64,000 nt of DNA, taken from GWC2-56-14 sp043731355. Lineage in GTDB: Bacteria > Nitrospirota > UBA9217. Made by a program: the position numbers and the translations under genes. Below are positions 17,784-26,520 of the stretch, piece after piece; positions within the stretch are counted from its first letter, which is position 1, and each line of letters starts with the position of its first letter. The notes under the pieces are model-generated. The model was not told the DNA's origin. It did not search any database and was given only the letters and a program-made list of their open reading frames with translations. The DNA lies in contig JAYTJE010000028.1 in assembly GCA_043731355.1 (NCBI GenBank), positions 14,699 through 78,698 on the forward strand, given 5' to 3'.

Positions 17784-17811
17784 ATTATATTTCAACAGCC
17801 CTGTTTGTCAA
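17784..17811 (-). promoter_or_regulatory. Sigma-70 promoter of bioA
   Basis: Minus-strand TTGACA (17811-17806) and TATAAT (17789-17784) with a 16-bp spacer, about 24 bp before the GTG start. No BirA-type operator palindrome was recognised. Confidence 0.75.
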
Positions 17812-17824
17812 TCATAAAAAGTGC

Positions 17825-17854
17825 TTGAAAAGCCTGGCTTATTTCTGGTACAAT
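17825..17854 (+). promoter_or_regulatory. Sigma-70 promoter of the DegP-type gene
   Basis: TTGAAA (17825-17830) and TACAAT (17849-17854) with an 18-bp spacer. Transcription would begin near 17861, so the coding start must lie downstream, consistent with the ATG at 17905. Confidence 0.65.
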
Positions 17855-17904
17855 ACGTTTTACTGTTGTGGCCCCTTGAGCCCACCAGGAGGATGCGCAT
17901 CATT

Positions 17905-19401
17905 ATGGTAGCTAAAAAGAGATGGTATGTTGCGGCTTCTTTGCTGCTTCTTATCGGTATTTTCGTCGGTCTCCTCCTTGCATCGCGATTGAACCTCATG
18001 TCCCCGCTCACCGCCAAGAGTCAGGTGTCGTCCAAATCTGTTGACACCCTGACACAGTTGAGCGAGGCGCTGTCGGAAGTGGCTGCGGTATCGACCCCCT
18101 CGGTCGTGAATATCTCAACAACACGGGTCATCAAGTCATCGGATGAAGCGCCCTTCGATTTCTTCGACGATCCCTTTTTCAGGCGGTTCTTCGGCGACCA
18201 GTTGCCGCGCCAGGATGCGCCGAAAGAACACAAAGAACAGAGCCTCGGTTCCGGGGTCATCGTTTCAGCGGACGGGTACATTGTCACGAACAACCATGTG
18301 ATAGAAAAGGCGCAGGAGATCAAGGTCCTGCTGGGCGATAAGCGGGATTTCAAGGCAAGGCTTATCGGCGCCGATCCGAAGACCGACATTGCGGTCATCA
18401 AGATCGAGGCGAAGGGTCTGCCCGCGCTTGCCTGGGGGGACGCGAGCAAGCTGAAGGTCGGCGAGCTCGTGTTCGCCATCGGGAACCCGTTCGGGCTGAA
18501 CCAGACGGTGACCATGGGTGTCATCAGCGCCGTGGGACGGGCCAATGTCGGGATTGCCGACTATGAGGATTTTATCCAGACCGATGCGGCGATAAACCCC
18601 GGCAATTCCGGGGGGGCGCTGCTTAATGCCCGGGGCGAACTGGTCGGCATCAATACCGCGATCGTTTCACGGACGGGCGGCTACCAGGGGATCGGTTTTG
18701 CGGTGCCGAGCAGCATGGCCCGTCAGGTGATGGACAGCCTGGTCAAATACAAAAAAGTGGTCCGGGGCTGGCTCGGGGTGAGCATTCAGGAAGTGACGTC
18801 CGAGCTTGCCGAGGAATTCGGCGTTAAAAATCTTAAAGGAGCGCTGGTCAGCCGTGTCATGAAAGGCAGTCCCGCGGACAATGCGGGCATCAGGCAGGGT
18901 GACGTTATTCTCCAGGTTAACGGAAAAGACGTGGAGGACACGGGACACCTGCGGAACATGGTTTCCCAAGCTCCTATCGCCTCGAAAGTGAGGATCAGGC
19001 TGCTCCGGCAGAAAAAGGAGCTCGAGGTTGAGGTCGTGGTGTCTGAACTTCCCCGAAAGTTGGCGGAGGCAGCGCCCTCGCGGGACGAAGAATCGGGGAA
19101 TCATGAGGCAAGCGGCGCCCTTGCGGGTCTCGTCGTGCGGGAGTTGACTCCCGAGCTTGCCGGGCATTTTGGCCTCGACGAGAGCGAGACGGGTGTCGTG
19201 ATCGTCAAGACCGACCCGGACAGCAAGGCCTATGAGGCCGGGATCAGGCCCGGCGATATGGTCCTTCAGATAAACCAGAAGAACATCCCGGGCCTGGAAG
19301 CATACAAAAAAGTCGCGAAGACGCTCCGGTCCAAGGACAGGGTCCTGCTGCTGGTCCGGCGGAACGGCGAGGACCTGTTTGTTACGCTGAGACCTGAATA
19401 A
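17905..19401 (+). CDS. degP: DegP/DegQ-type periplasmic serine protease
   Basis: A 498-residue envelope quality-control protease. A signal or anchor segment (residues 6-27) precedes the trypsin-like domain. The triad is H121 (TNNHVIEKA), D151 (DPKTDIAVIK) and S225 (INPGNSGGALL). Two PDZ domains follow at about 280-370 and 400-490. The ATG at 17905 was chosen because AGGAGG lies 12 bases upstream and an earlier open frame would begin before the promoter. Neighbouring cytochrome and barrel genes would be natural clients (inference). Confidence 0.95.
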   Translation: MVAKKRWYVAASLLLLIGIFVGLLLASRLNLMSPLTAKSQVSSKSVDTLTQLSEALSEVAAVSTPSVVNISTTRVIKSSDEAPFDFFDDPFFRRFFGDQLPRQDAPKEHKEQSLGSGVIVSADGYIVTNNHVIEKAQEIKVLLGDKRDFKARLIGADPKTDIAVIKIEAKGLPALAWGDASKLKVGELVFAIGNPFGLNQTVTMGVISAVGRANVGIADYEDFIQTDAAINPGNSGGALLNARGELVGINTAIVSRTGGYQGIGFAVPSSMARQVMDSLVKYKKVVRGWLGVSIQEVTSELAEEFGVKNLKGALVSRVMKGSPADNAGIRQGDVILQVNGKDVEDTGHLRNMVSQAPIASKVRIRLLRQKKELEVEVVVSELPRKLAEAAPSRDEESGNHEASGALAGLVVRELTPELAGHFGLDESETGVVIVKTDPDSKAYEAGIRPGDMVLQINQKNIPGLEAYKKVAKTLRSKDRVLLLVRRNGEDLFVTLRPE

Positions 19402-19464
19402 CGCATTCCGTTGGGTGAATTTCATAATTTGTTCGATCTTACTTAAGGAGGAGGTGAAATAATC

Positions 19465-20466
19465 ATGGGACTTATTCTTATTCGAATGCTATTTGTATGC
19501 GTCGGCACGTTGCTCGGCTATTATCTTCCGACGACGCAAATAGAAGGACAAGTCGGTAAATTTGAAGGCATGGCGATAGGCTTCGGAATTGCCGTACTCA
19601 TCGTTCTTACGGAATTTTTATTCAGACGGGTTTCCTTAAAGGTCATTGTCGGAGGAATTCTTGGTTTTGTCCTTGGCCTGACCTCGGCGGCGATCATTGC
19701 CTCTCCCCTGAAGGGGCTTTTTGAACGCCAATATTTTCAATTCATCCTGTTGCTGATGAACGGTTTTTTCGGGTATCTGGGCATCACCATCGGTGTTAGG
19801 GAGGGTGAACGGTTCAACCCCTCGAACATCAAGAAGCTGTTTAAGGGCGGGGCCGACGAAAATATCAAGATCATGGACACCAGCGTGATCATCGACGGTC
19901 GCATCGCCGACGTCTGCGAGACGGAGTTTCTCGACGGCGCCATCATCATTCCCCAGTTTATTCTGCATGAACTCCAGCATATTGCCGATTCCTCGGACTC
20001 ATTGAAGCGGGCGCGCGGCCGTCGCGGTCTCGATATCCTTCACCGGATCCAGAAAATGAGCCACATGGAGGTCCGGATCGTGGAAGATGATTTCCCGAAG
20101 ATCCGGGAGGTGGACAGCAAGCTCATTGCGCTGGCCAAAAAATTCAGCGCAAAGGTGATCACCAACGATTTCAACCTGAACAAGGTGGCGGAGCTTCAGG
20201 GGGTCAAAGTGCTCAATATCAACGACCTGTCCAATGCCGTCAAGCCCGTGGCGCTTCCGGGAGAGAGTATGCGCGTTTTTGTGCTGAAAGAAGGCAAGGA
20301 GCCGGGCCAGGGAGTTGCCTACCTGGATGACGGCACGATGATCGTGGTGGAGAATGGCCGGAAGTACATCAACAAAAATATGGAAGTGTCTGTCACGAGC
20401 GTGCTCCAGACCGCGGCTGGCAGGATGATCTTTACCAAGCTCAGGGAAGATGGGGAGCATGAATAG
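19465..20466 (+). CDS. PIN-TRAM membrane protein, YacL-like
   Basis: A 333-residue protein. Residues 1-115 hold about four membrane helices. A PIN domain follows at about 132-260, with the acidic site starting at IMDTSVIIDGRIADV and the later VITNDFNLNKVA. A C-terminal TRAM domain lies at about 270-325. PIN domains are metal-dependent RNases and TRAM binds RNA, so a membrane-tethered RNA nuclease is likely, as proposed for Bacillus YacL. A strong AAGGAGGAGGTGA site precedes the ATG. Confidence 0.87.
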   Translation: MGLILIRMLFVCVGTLLGYYLPTTQIEGQVGKFEGMAIGFGIAVLIVLTEFLFRRVSLKVIVGGILGFVLGLTSAAIIASPLKGLFERQYFQFILLLMNGFFGYLGITIGVREGERFNPSNIKKLFKGGADENIKIMDTSVIIDGRIADVCETEFLDGAIIIPQFILHELQHIADSSDSLKRARGRRGLDILHRIQKMSHMEVRIVEDDFPKIREVDSKLIALAKKFSAKVITNDFNLNKVAELQGVKVLNINDLSNAVKPVALPGESMRVFVLKEGKEPGQGVAYLDDGTMIVVENGRKYINKNMEVSVTSVLQTAAGRMIFTKLREDGEHE

Positions 20467-20472
20467 CAGAAG

Positions 20473-20645
20473 TCGGACAGTAGACAGGAGACGGGAGACG
20501 GGAGACGGGAGACGGGAGACAGGAGACAGGAGACGGGAGACAGGGAGACGGGAGACGGGGAGACAGGAGACAACGGCTTTTGACTCAGTCTGTTAGTCTG
20601 CCAGTCTGTTAGTCTGCCGGTCTGTTAGTCTATCGGTCTATCAGT
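20473..20645. repeat. Large word-palindrome without an S23 gene
   Basis: The left arm (20473-20570) is a tandem run of GGGAGAC/GGAGACA words. The centre is CAACGGCTTTTGACTCAG. The right arm (20586-20645) is a run of AGTCTGTT/AGTCTGCC words. AGAC in one arm complements GTCT in the other, so the arms can pair. The centre is nearly identical to that of the repeat at 22587, where an S23 gene is present. Confidence 0.75.
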
Positions 20646-20663
20646 TTATTTACAGGAGGTTTC

Positions 20664-21407
20664 ATGTCAGGTCATTCAAAGTGGGCGACAACGAAGCATA
20701 AAAAAGCTGCTACTGACGCAAAACGAGGAAAGATCTTCACGAAGATCGGCAAAGAGCTCACCGTTGCCGCCAGGCTGGGCGGCGGTGACCCTGACGGCAA
20801 CCCGCGTCTCAGGACCGCGGTCGCCAAGGCAAAATCGGTCAGCCTGCCCGCCGAGAACATCAAACGGGCGATCCAGAAGGGCACGGGCGAACTGCCGGGT
20901 GTATCCTACGAGGAAATAGTCTACGAAGGATACGGGCCGGGCGGTGTTGCGGTCATTATCGAGTCCCTGACGGACAACCGGAACAGGACTGTTTCCGAGA
21001 TCCGGAATATTTTCAGCAAGGCAGGCAGCAATATGGGTGAGGCGGGCTGCGTTTCCTGGATGTTCCATAAAAAAGGGTACCTGGTGGTAAACGGCGCCAA
21101 GGCCAACGAAGACCAGCTGATGGCGCTGGCGTTGGATGCCGGCGCCGAGGACATGCAGGTCGAGGACGGGAATTTCGTCATCACCACTGCTCTGAGCGAC
21201 TTCGAAAAGGTGAAAAAAGCGCTCGAAGACGCGGCGGTGCCCCTGGAGCTCGCCGAGCTCACCATGATCCCGCAGACCTACGTAAAGCTCGACGGCAAGG
21301 AGGCGCAGCAGATGCTGCGGCTTGTTGATACGCTCGAGGATAATGATGACGTCCAGAACGTGTATGCGAACTTCGATATCCCTGACGAGATTCTGAATGC
21401 GGAATAA
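20664..21407 (+). CDS. yebC: YebC/PmpR family regulator or translation factor
   Basis: A 247-residue cytosolic protein opening with MSGHSKWATTKHKKAATDAK, the family hallmark. It contains ENIKRAIQKGTGE and the mid-protein YEGYGPGGVAVIIE. Family members act as DNA-binding regulators and, in more recent work, relieve ribosome stalling at proline stretches. It lies directly upstream of ruvC, the standard yebC-ruvCAB order. AGGAGG precedes the start. Confidence 0.95.
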   Translation: MSGHSKWATTKHKKAATDAKRGKIFTKIGKELTVAARLGGGDPDGNPRLRTAVAKAKSVSLPAENIKRAIQKGTGELPGVSYEEIVYEGYGPGGVAVIIESLTDNRNRTVSEIRNIFSKAGSNMGEAGCVSWMFHKKGYLVVNGAKANEDQLMALALDAGAEDMQVEDGNFVITTALSDFEKVKKALEDAAVPLELAELTMIPQTYVKLDGKEAQQMLRLVDTLEDNDDVQNVYANFDIPDEILNAE

Positions 21408-21421
21408 GTGACGGAGAATGT

Positions 21422-21985
21422 ATGAGAGTTATGGGGATCGATCCGGGGACCTTGACGAGCGGCTATGGAATCGTTGCGGAAGAGGACCATCGGCTGTTCC
21501 ATGTAGTGTCGGGAGGAATCAGTCCCTCGGCAAAGCAGCCGCTCCCGAAACGGCTTAAAAAAATATATGAAGAGCTCGAGAAAATCATCGAAAAATACCG
21601 GCCGAACTGCGTTGTGGTGGAGGACCTTTTTGTTTCCAAAAATATGCAGTCGGCGCTCAAGCTCGGCCATGCCCGTGGCGTGGCCATCCTTGCGGCAATG
21701 AACGCCGGACTGCCGGTATTCGAGTATGCTCCGACGGAGGTAAAGCAGGCGGTTGTGGGCACCGGGAAAGCGGAAAAAAAACAGGTGCAGCTGATGGTGA
21801 AAACACTGCTCTGTCTGCCGAAGGTCCCGCATCCGGTCGATGCCGCCGATGCCCTGGCCGCCGCTATCTGTCATATCCATTCTTCGCGTCTCAGGGAAAT
21901 ACTCAATAATCCTTCATCCCTCCGGCAAACCGGCAGGGGTGTTAGTCCGCGGGGCGCGATCGTTCGCAAGCCCCAGGACGACTGA
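21422..21985 (+). CDS. ruvC: Holliday junction resolvase RuvC
   Basis: Cuts Holliday junctions in recombination, acting as a dimer. It has 187 residues. The metal-binding acidic residues are D7 (GIDPGT), E67 (VVVEDLF), D140 and D143 (HPVDAADALA), equivalent to E. coli D7, E66, D138 and D141. Its stop is one base before the ruvA start, so translation is coupled. Confidence 0.97.
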   Translation: MRVMGIDPGTLTSGYGIVAEEDHRLFHVVSGGISPSAKQPLPKRLKKIYEELEKIIEKYRPNCVVVEDLFVSKNMQSALKLGHARGVAILAAMNAGLPVFEYAPTEVKQAVVGTGKAEKKQVQLMVKTLLCLPKVPHPVDAADALAAAICHIHSSRLREILNNPSSLRQTGRGVSPRGAIVRKPQDD

Positions 21986-21986
21986 G

Positions 21987-22586
21987 ATGATCGCGTCGCT
22001 CACCGGCAGGCTCACGCGCAAGGCCCCCGATTATCTCATCCTTGATGTCTCCGGTGTCGGGTACCAGGTCTTTGTGCCGCTTTCCACCTTTTACCGCATG
22101 CCGGACGAGGGTGCTGAGGCGAGCCTCCATATTCATACCCATTTGCGTGAGGACATACTTGCACTCTACGGGTTCTCGGAGCCGGCGGAAAAGGACCTTT
22201 TCCTTATCCTGCTCGGCGTGTCCGGCATCGGCCCCAAGCTCGCCCTTACGGTCCTTTCCAGTCTGACAACGGACGAGATCGCGGCCGCTATCCAGTCGTC
22301 GGATGACCAAAAGCTCTATGCCATACCGGGCATCGGCAAGAAGACGGCTGCCCGAATGATCCTGGAACTGAAGGACAAGGTCAAGCATCTGGTCACTGCT
22401 TCAGCACCGGCCGGACGTCCGCGGCAGGCAGACGTCGATGTGGACGATGCCGTGTCGGCGCTGATGAACCTGGGCTATAAACGAAACCTTGCTGAGGATG
22501 CGGTGCAGATGGTCTTGCGCACTCATCCGGAGCTTTCCGTGGAGGACCTCATTCGCCAGGGGCTGCAGGCGTTACGGAAGAGATAA
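21987..22586 (+). CDS. ruvA: Holliday junction DNA helicase subunit RuvA
   Basis: Binds four-way junctions and recruits RuvB. It has 199 residues from the ATG at 21987. A longer open frame upstream merely reads ruvC. The N-terminal OB-fold starts MIASLTGRLTRKAPDYLILD. Helix-hairpin-helix motifs include SGIGPKLALTVLS and PGIGKKTAARMILEL. A short C-terminal domain (ALMNLGYKRNLAEDAV) contacts RuvB. A repeat plus the S23 gene separates it from ruvB. Confidence 0.97.
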   Translation: MIASLTGRLTRKAPDYLILDVSGVGYQVFVPLSTFYRMPDEGAEASLHIHTHLREDILALYGFSEPAEKDLFLILLGVSGIGPKLALTVLSSLTTDEIAAAIQSSDDQKLYAIPGIGKKTAARMILELKDKVKHLVTASAPAGRPRQADVDVDDAVSALMNLGYKRNLAEDAVQMVLRTHPELSVEDLIRQGLQALRKR

Positions 22587-22746
<160 letters not shown>

Positions 22747-22758
22747 CGTGAAAAAACC

Positions 22759-23112
22759 ATGGCTAAGCATAATTTCAGAAGGCTGAAAATTTATCAACGC
22801 GCATTAGCATTCGTCGTTGAGATTTATAAAATAAGCAAACAATTTCCTAAAGAGGAAATGTATGGCTTAACAAGCCAGATAAGGCGTGCCGCGACATCGG
22901 TGGCACTTAATATCGCCGAGGGGAGCGGTAATTTTTCCGAAAAGGAATTTAAACGGTATTTGGAAATTGCTCTTCGCTCTGATTATGAAGTCATTGCATG
23001 CATTGAGCTCGCCGAGCGATTGAACTATTGCAGCAGTGATGATTGTGATAGGTTGATTTCTGAAGCCGATGAAATTGCAGCTATGATATCTGTCTTTTCA
23101 AAAAGTCTGTAG
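22759..23112 (+). CDS. Four-helix-bundle protein of the S23/IVP family
   Basis: A 117-residue protein with the family pattern KIYQRALAFVVEIYKIS, SQIRRAATSVALNIAEGSG, and an F-K-R-Y-L-E-I-A-L-R-S third helix. Relatives occur in 23S rRNA intervening sequences and, as Avd, in diversity-generating retroelements. The molecular role of stand-alone copies is unclear. It interrupts ruvA-ruvB and is framed by repeat DNA on both sides. Base composition is AT-richer than the ruv genes, consistent with independent arrival. Confidence 0.85.
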   Translation: MAKHNFRRLKIYQRALAFVVEIYKISKQFPKEEMYGLTSQIRRAATSVALNIAEGSGNFSEKEFKRYLEIALRSDYEVIACIELAERLNYCSSDDCDRLISEADEIAAMISVFSKSL

Positions 23113-23160
23113 TTTTTAGTCTGCAATCTATCTGTCTGTAGTCTGTCAGTCTGACTTCTC
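23113..23160. repeat. Right-arm repeat remainder after the S23 gene
   Basis: A run of GTCTGTAG/AGTCTGTC/AATCTATC words continuing the right-arm vocabulary of 22684-22746. The S23 reading frame ends at its border. Confidence 0.6.
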
Positions 23161-23177
23161 TCCATCCGAGGTAACCA

Positions 23178-24194
23178 GTGACGACGCGAATTGTAGAGCC
23201 AGCGAAGGATGAAGGTGATGTTCAGCTCGACCGGAGCCTGCGGCCCGCGCGTTTCAGCGATTTTGTCGGGCAGGACCGGATCAAGGAAAACCTGAAAGTT
23301 TTCATTGACGCGGCCAAGGCCAGGGGCGAAGCGCTGGACCATGTGCTGTTCTGCGGCCCGCCGGGGCTCGGAAAGACCACCCTGGCGAACATCATTGCCC
23401 GGGAGCTCGGGGTCAACCTCAAATCCACCTCCGGCCCCGTGCTGGAACGCGCCGGCGATCTGGCGGCCATCCTGACCAACCTGCAGCAAGGCGATGTGCT
23501 TTTTATCGATGAGATCCACCGTCTCAACCGGGTTGTTGAGGAAGTGCTGTATCCGGCCATGGAGGACTTTCAACTCGACCTTATCATCGGCCAGGGGCCC
23601 GGCGCCCGTTCCATAAAGCTCGATCTCCCGTATTTTACGCTCGTGGGCGCGACCACCCGCACCGGGCTGCTCACCTCTCCGCTTCGCGACCGGTTCGGCG
23701 TGATCGATCGGCTGAGCTTCTATACGCTCGATGAACTGCGGACCGTCGTGGAGCGCTCGGCGGCGCTGCTGCACGTTGCGATCGAGCAGGAGGCCGCCGC
23801 GATCATCGCCGACCGCTCGCGCGGGACCCCGCGCATAGCGAACCGGCTGCTGCGGAGGGTCCGGGACTTCGCGCAGGTGCAGGGCGACGGCGTCGTGACC
23901 ATAGCGGTGGTGAAGAATGCCATGCAGCGGCTTGAGGTCGACGAACGGGGTTTTGACGAAATGGACCGCCGACTGCTGCTGACGATCATCGATAAATTCG
24001 ATGGCGGCCCGGTCGGGCTTGAGACGCTGGCAGCGGCGTTGAATGAAGAACGGGACACGCTGGAAGATGTCTATGAACCGTTCCTGATCCAGGAGGGGTT
24101 TCTCGACCGGACCCCGCGCGGCAGACAGGCGACGAGGCTGGCATACGAGTATTTCGGCAAAAAACGGCCCCCGGCGCAGGAGCGGCTGCTGTAA
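23178..24194 (+). CDS. ruvB: Holliday junction DNA helicase subunit RuvB
   Basis: The AAA+ motor for branch migration, 338 residues. Walker A is GPPGLGKTTLA, Walker B LFIDEIHRLN, sensor 1 GATTRTGLL. The C-terminal winged helix ends in GFLDRTPRGRQATRLAYEYF. The start is GTG at 23178 with GAGGTAA upstream. The gene is intact despite the repeat and S23 insertion before it, and it probably needs read-through from ruvA or a promoter in the repeat. Confidence 0.97.
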   Translation: MTTRIVEPAKDEGDVQLDRSLRPARFSDFVGQDRIKENLKVFIDAAKARGEALDHVLFCGPPGLGKTTLANIIARELGVNLKSTSGPVLERAGDLAAILTNLQQGDVLFIDEIHRLNRVVEEVLYPAMEDFQLDLIIGQGPGARSIKLDLPYFTLVGATTRTGLLTSPLRDRFGVIDRLSFYTLDELRTVVERSAALLHVAIEQEAAAIIADRSRGTPRIANRLLRRVRDFAQVQGDGVVTIAVVKNAMQRLEVDERGFDEMDRRLLLTIIDKFDGGPVGLETLAAALNEERDTLEDVYEPFLIQEGFLDRTPRGRQATRLAYEYFGKKRPPAQERLL

Positions 24195-24202
24195 CGGTTA
24201 GC

Positions 24203-24257
24203 CGCGATTCAAAATTCAAAAGAAATATTCAATATCTTGAATTTTGAATCTTAAATC
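24203..24257. repeat. ATTCAA word-palindrome, copy 2
   Basis: ATTCAAAATTCAAAAG, a centre AAATATTCAATA, and TTGAATTTTGAATCTT. It has the same layout and centre as the element at 16310. That copy follows a full TMTC-like gene; this one precedes a TMTC-tail fragment. Confidence 0.7.
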
Positions 24258-24281
24258 CGGACGATGCACATGGAGTAATTA

Positions 24282-24686
24282 ATGATTGGCCAGGGAGTCA
24301 GAACAGCCGTGCTTGCGCTTGTTGTTATTCTGCTTACCGGCGTGGCCTATGAGCGGAACACTGCGTGGCACACGCTTTTGACCCTTTGGCTGGATGTGGC
24401 AGCCAAATCCCCCGGAAAGTCCCGGGTCTTTAACAACCTGGGGAATTGCTACATTCTTGAAGGCAAGTATTTTAAGGGAATCGAAGCATACCAGCGGGCA
24501 GTGGCTTTGGACCGCAATAACATCGAGGCGTACTACAACCTCGGCGTCAATTACGAAAATGTGGGCATCACCAATCGGGCTGTATATTATTATGATCTGT
24601 TCTGCAAGACCGCGCCGGCTTCATACCGGGAGCAGACGGAGCAGGCCTGTAAGCGCGTTGCCGACCTGACCCGCGGCGTGCGGTAA
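24282..24686 (+). CDS. Membrane-anchored TPR protein, TMTC-tail type
   Basis: A 134-residue protein with one N-terminal hydrophobic helix (about 8-23). The junction YERNTAWHTLLTLWLDVAAK-SPGKSR follows, then two or three TPRs (VFNNLGNCYILEGKYFKGIE, AYYNLGVNYENVG). The junction matches the end of the membrane part of TMTC proteins, so this looks like a detached C-terminal module lacking the catalytic helices. A repeat lies just upstream. No conserved partner is evident; it probably scaffolds proteins at the membrane face. Confidence 0.75.
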   Translation: MIGQGVRTAVLALVVILLTGVAYERNTAWHTLLTLWLDVAAKSPGKSRVFNNLGNCYILEGKYFKGIEAYQRAVALDRNNIEAYYNLGVNYENVGITNRAVYYYDLFCKTAPASYREQTEQACKRVADLTRGVR

Positions 24687-24745
24687 GCACGGTCACACGA
24701 ATCTTAAAATTGGTTGCGGCCTTAAGGCCGTTCCAGGAGTCCGCC

Positions 24746-25288
24746 ATGAAGATTTTTTTTCATATATGCTGCGCTCCCTGCGCTCTGTACCCCTATTACC
24801 GCATGAAGGAGGAGGGCATCGAACCGGCCGGTTTTTTTTATAATCCTAATATCCATCCCTATCTGGAATACAAAAAACGGCTCGATACGGTGAAGGAATT
24901 CTCCGGCAGGGTCGGCCTTGAGGTAGTCTACCGGGATGATTATGACCTTGATGAGTTTCTCGTCCGGGCTTCCGGCAAGGGGCCGGGGCGCTGCGAGCAG
25001 TGCTACCGCATGAGGCTCGAGGCCGCCGCAGCCGCGGCCCGGGAGCGAGGGTTTTCGGCGATGACCACGTCGCTTCTCTACAGTAAATTTCAGAAACATG
25101 ATCTGATCACGGGCATTGGAAGAGAAATGGCGGCGGAGCACGGGATCGAGTTCTATTACGAAGACTTTCGGCGCGGTTGGCGGGAGGGCATCGTGGAATC
25201 AAAGGCCATGGGGCTTTACCGGCAGCAGTATTGCGGCTGCATTTACAGCGAACGGGACCGCTATAGAAAAACAGACGCGAACGAGTAA
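24746..25288 (+). CDS. queH: Epoxyqueuosine reductase QueH
   Basis: Final step of queuosine tRNA modification, reducing epoxyqueuosine. The non-B12 form (DUF208) has 180 residues from the ATG at 24746. Cluster- and metal-binding cysteines are in HICCAPC (8, 9, 12), GRCEQC and YCGC. An adjacent FYNPNIHPYLEYKKR is family-typical. An AGGAG site precedes the chosen ATG; a longer frame adds only 12 unsupported residues. No other queuosine gene is in the window. Confidence 0.92.
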   Translation: MKIFFHICCAPCALYPYYRMKEEGIEPAGFFYNPNIHPYLEYKKRLDTVKEFSGRVGLEVVYRDDYDLDEFLVRASGKGPGRCEQCYRMRLEAAAAAARERGFSAMTTSLLYSKFQKHDLITGIGREMAAEHGIEFYYEDFRRGWREGIVESKAMGLYRQQYCGCIYSERDRYRKTDANE

Positions 25289-25359
25289 AGGCGGTTTTAG
25301 ACCCGCCCCTGCCAACGTGCCTTGAAAATAAACGTATATCCGTGCATAACGAACGAGGC

Positions 25360-26460
25360 ATGCTTAAAAACTATTTATTCCTCTCCATCATCACCGCCTC
25401 AGTCCTGTCTCTGATTCCGGCGCGGGCGCTCTGTTCGGAAACCATCCGCGTGGCCATTGCCGACAACCAGAGGAGTATTGTGCTCACGTCCCCCTCCGGG
25501 TTCGTGGTGGAGGGGCGCGCCTCTTTGGAGCGGGAGCGGACGATGACGATTGGTGCGTCGTCAATCGGGCCCCGGCCGCTCCGGGTGCGGTCGGTGGGCG
25601 CTTTCATCCGCGTGAACAAAAAAAACTTCCGGGGCTGGGTGGAACTGCGAAAAAAAAAGAATGGCCTTCTTCTGGTTGTCAATGAACTGGATATTGAGCT
25701 CTATCTGCTGGGGGTGGTTGCCTCCGAGATTCCCCAGGACTGGCATCGTGAGGCGCTGAAAGCCCAGGCCGTGGCCGCGCGGACCTATGCGTTGTATCAA
25801 AAGCGGATGGCGGAGGGCAGGTCCTACCATGTGCTTGCCACGGTGGACAGTCAAATGTATAACGGCAGGAGCGGTGAACGGCCCGCCACCTCACAGGCGG
25901 TGCAAGAGACGGCGGGGCAGGTCATTGTGTACAACGGGGAGCTGGTCCCCGCTTTTTATCATTCGAGCTGCGGCGGACATACGGAAGACGCATCAAAACT
26001 GTGGGACGTCAGGGAACCTTACCTTCAGGGTGTAGACTGCGATTGTCAGAATATATCAAAATACGGCCAGTGGGAGCGGCGGTTCAGTGTTGACACGGTC
26101 GCCCATGCGCTTCGCAAGCGCGGCTACCCTGTCAGGCATATCACCGCCGTGACCCTAGGCGCCATCACACCCGCCGGCAGGGTGAAGGACGTGGCCCTCC
26201 GATATGGCGGAGGCATCTCGGTGGTCCCCGCCGAAGCGCTCCGCGCTGCTGTCGGGAATGCGCTGCTCCCCAGTGTGTTCTTCGAACTGGAGCTGTCGCC
26301 GACGGGCGGAGAACTGGTGTTCTCCGGCAGGGGGATGGGGCATGGTGTTGGGTTGTGCCAGTGGGGCGCTGAAGAAATGGCGCGGCGGAAATTCGGTTAC
26401 CAGGCGATCCTCGGTCACTACTACCCAGGAACAGGTCTCGCTGCCATGGAAGAGCTGTGA
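25360..26460 (+). CDS. SpoIID/LytB domain protein
   Basis: A secreted 366-residue protein. A signal peptide (about 1-24, ending ARALC) precedes a SpoIID domain at about 105-340. Conserved segments are LYLLGVVASEIPQDWHREAL, AQAVAARTYALYQ, YHSSCGGHTEDA and the terminal GRGMGHGVGLCQWGA. In Bacillus SpoIID is a lytic transglycosylase on denuded glycan. In non-sporulating Gram-negatives homologues are presumed cell-wall remodelling enzymes. The ATG at 25360 was chosen because the hydrophobic stretch starts there. Confidence 0.88.
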   Translation: MLKNYLFLSIITASVLSLIPARALCSETIRVAIADNQRSIVLTSPSGFVVEGRASLERERTMTIGASSIGPRPLRVRSVGAFIRVNKKNFRGWVELRKKKNGLLLVVNELDIELYLLGVVASEIPQDWHREALKAQAVAARTYALYQKRMAEGRSYHVLATVDSQMYNGRSGERPATSQAVQETAGQVIVYNGELVPAFYHSSCGGHTEDASKLWDVREPYLQGVDCDCQNISKYGQWERRFSVDTVAHALRKRGYPVRHITAVTLGAITPAGRVKDVALRYGGGISVVPAEALRAAVGNALLPSVFFELELSPTGGELVFSGRGMGHGVGLCQWGAEEMARRKFGYQAILGHYYPGTGLAAMEEL

Positions 26461-26520
26461 CCGCTGCCTGGCGCGTCACGGTCTTGACCTCATCTCACTC
26501 AGCGGTGCAAACAATTTCTC

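Noticed and set aside
20473..20645. CRISPR-like array
   Set aside because: The units are short tandem words without constant-length unique spacers, the arms are complementary, and no cas gene is near. The same applies to 22587 and 43889.
23113..24194. ruvB as a pseudogene after the repeat insertion
   Set aside because: The full 338-residue frame, Walker motifs and a GTG start with a ribosome-binding site are intact.
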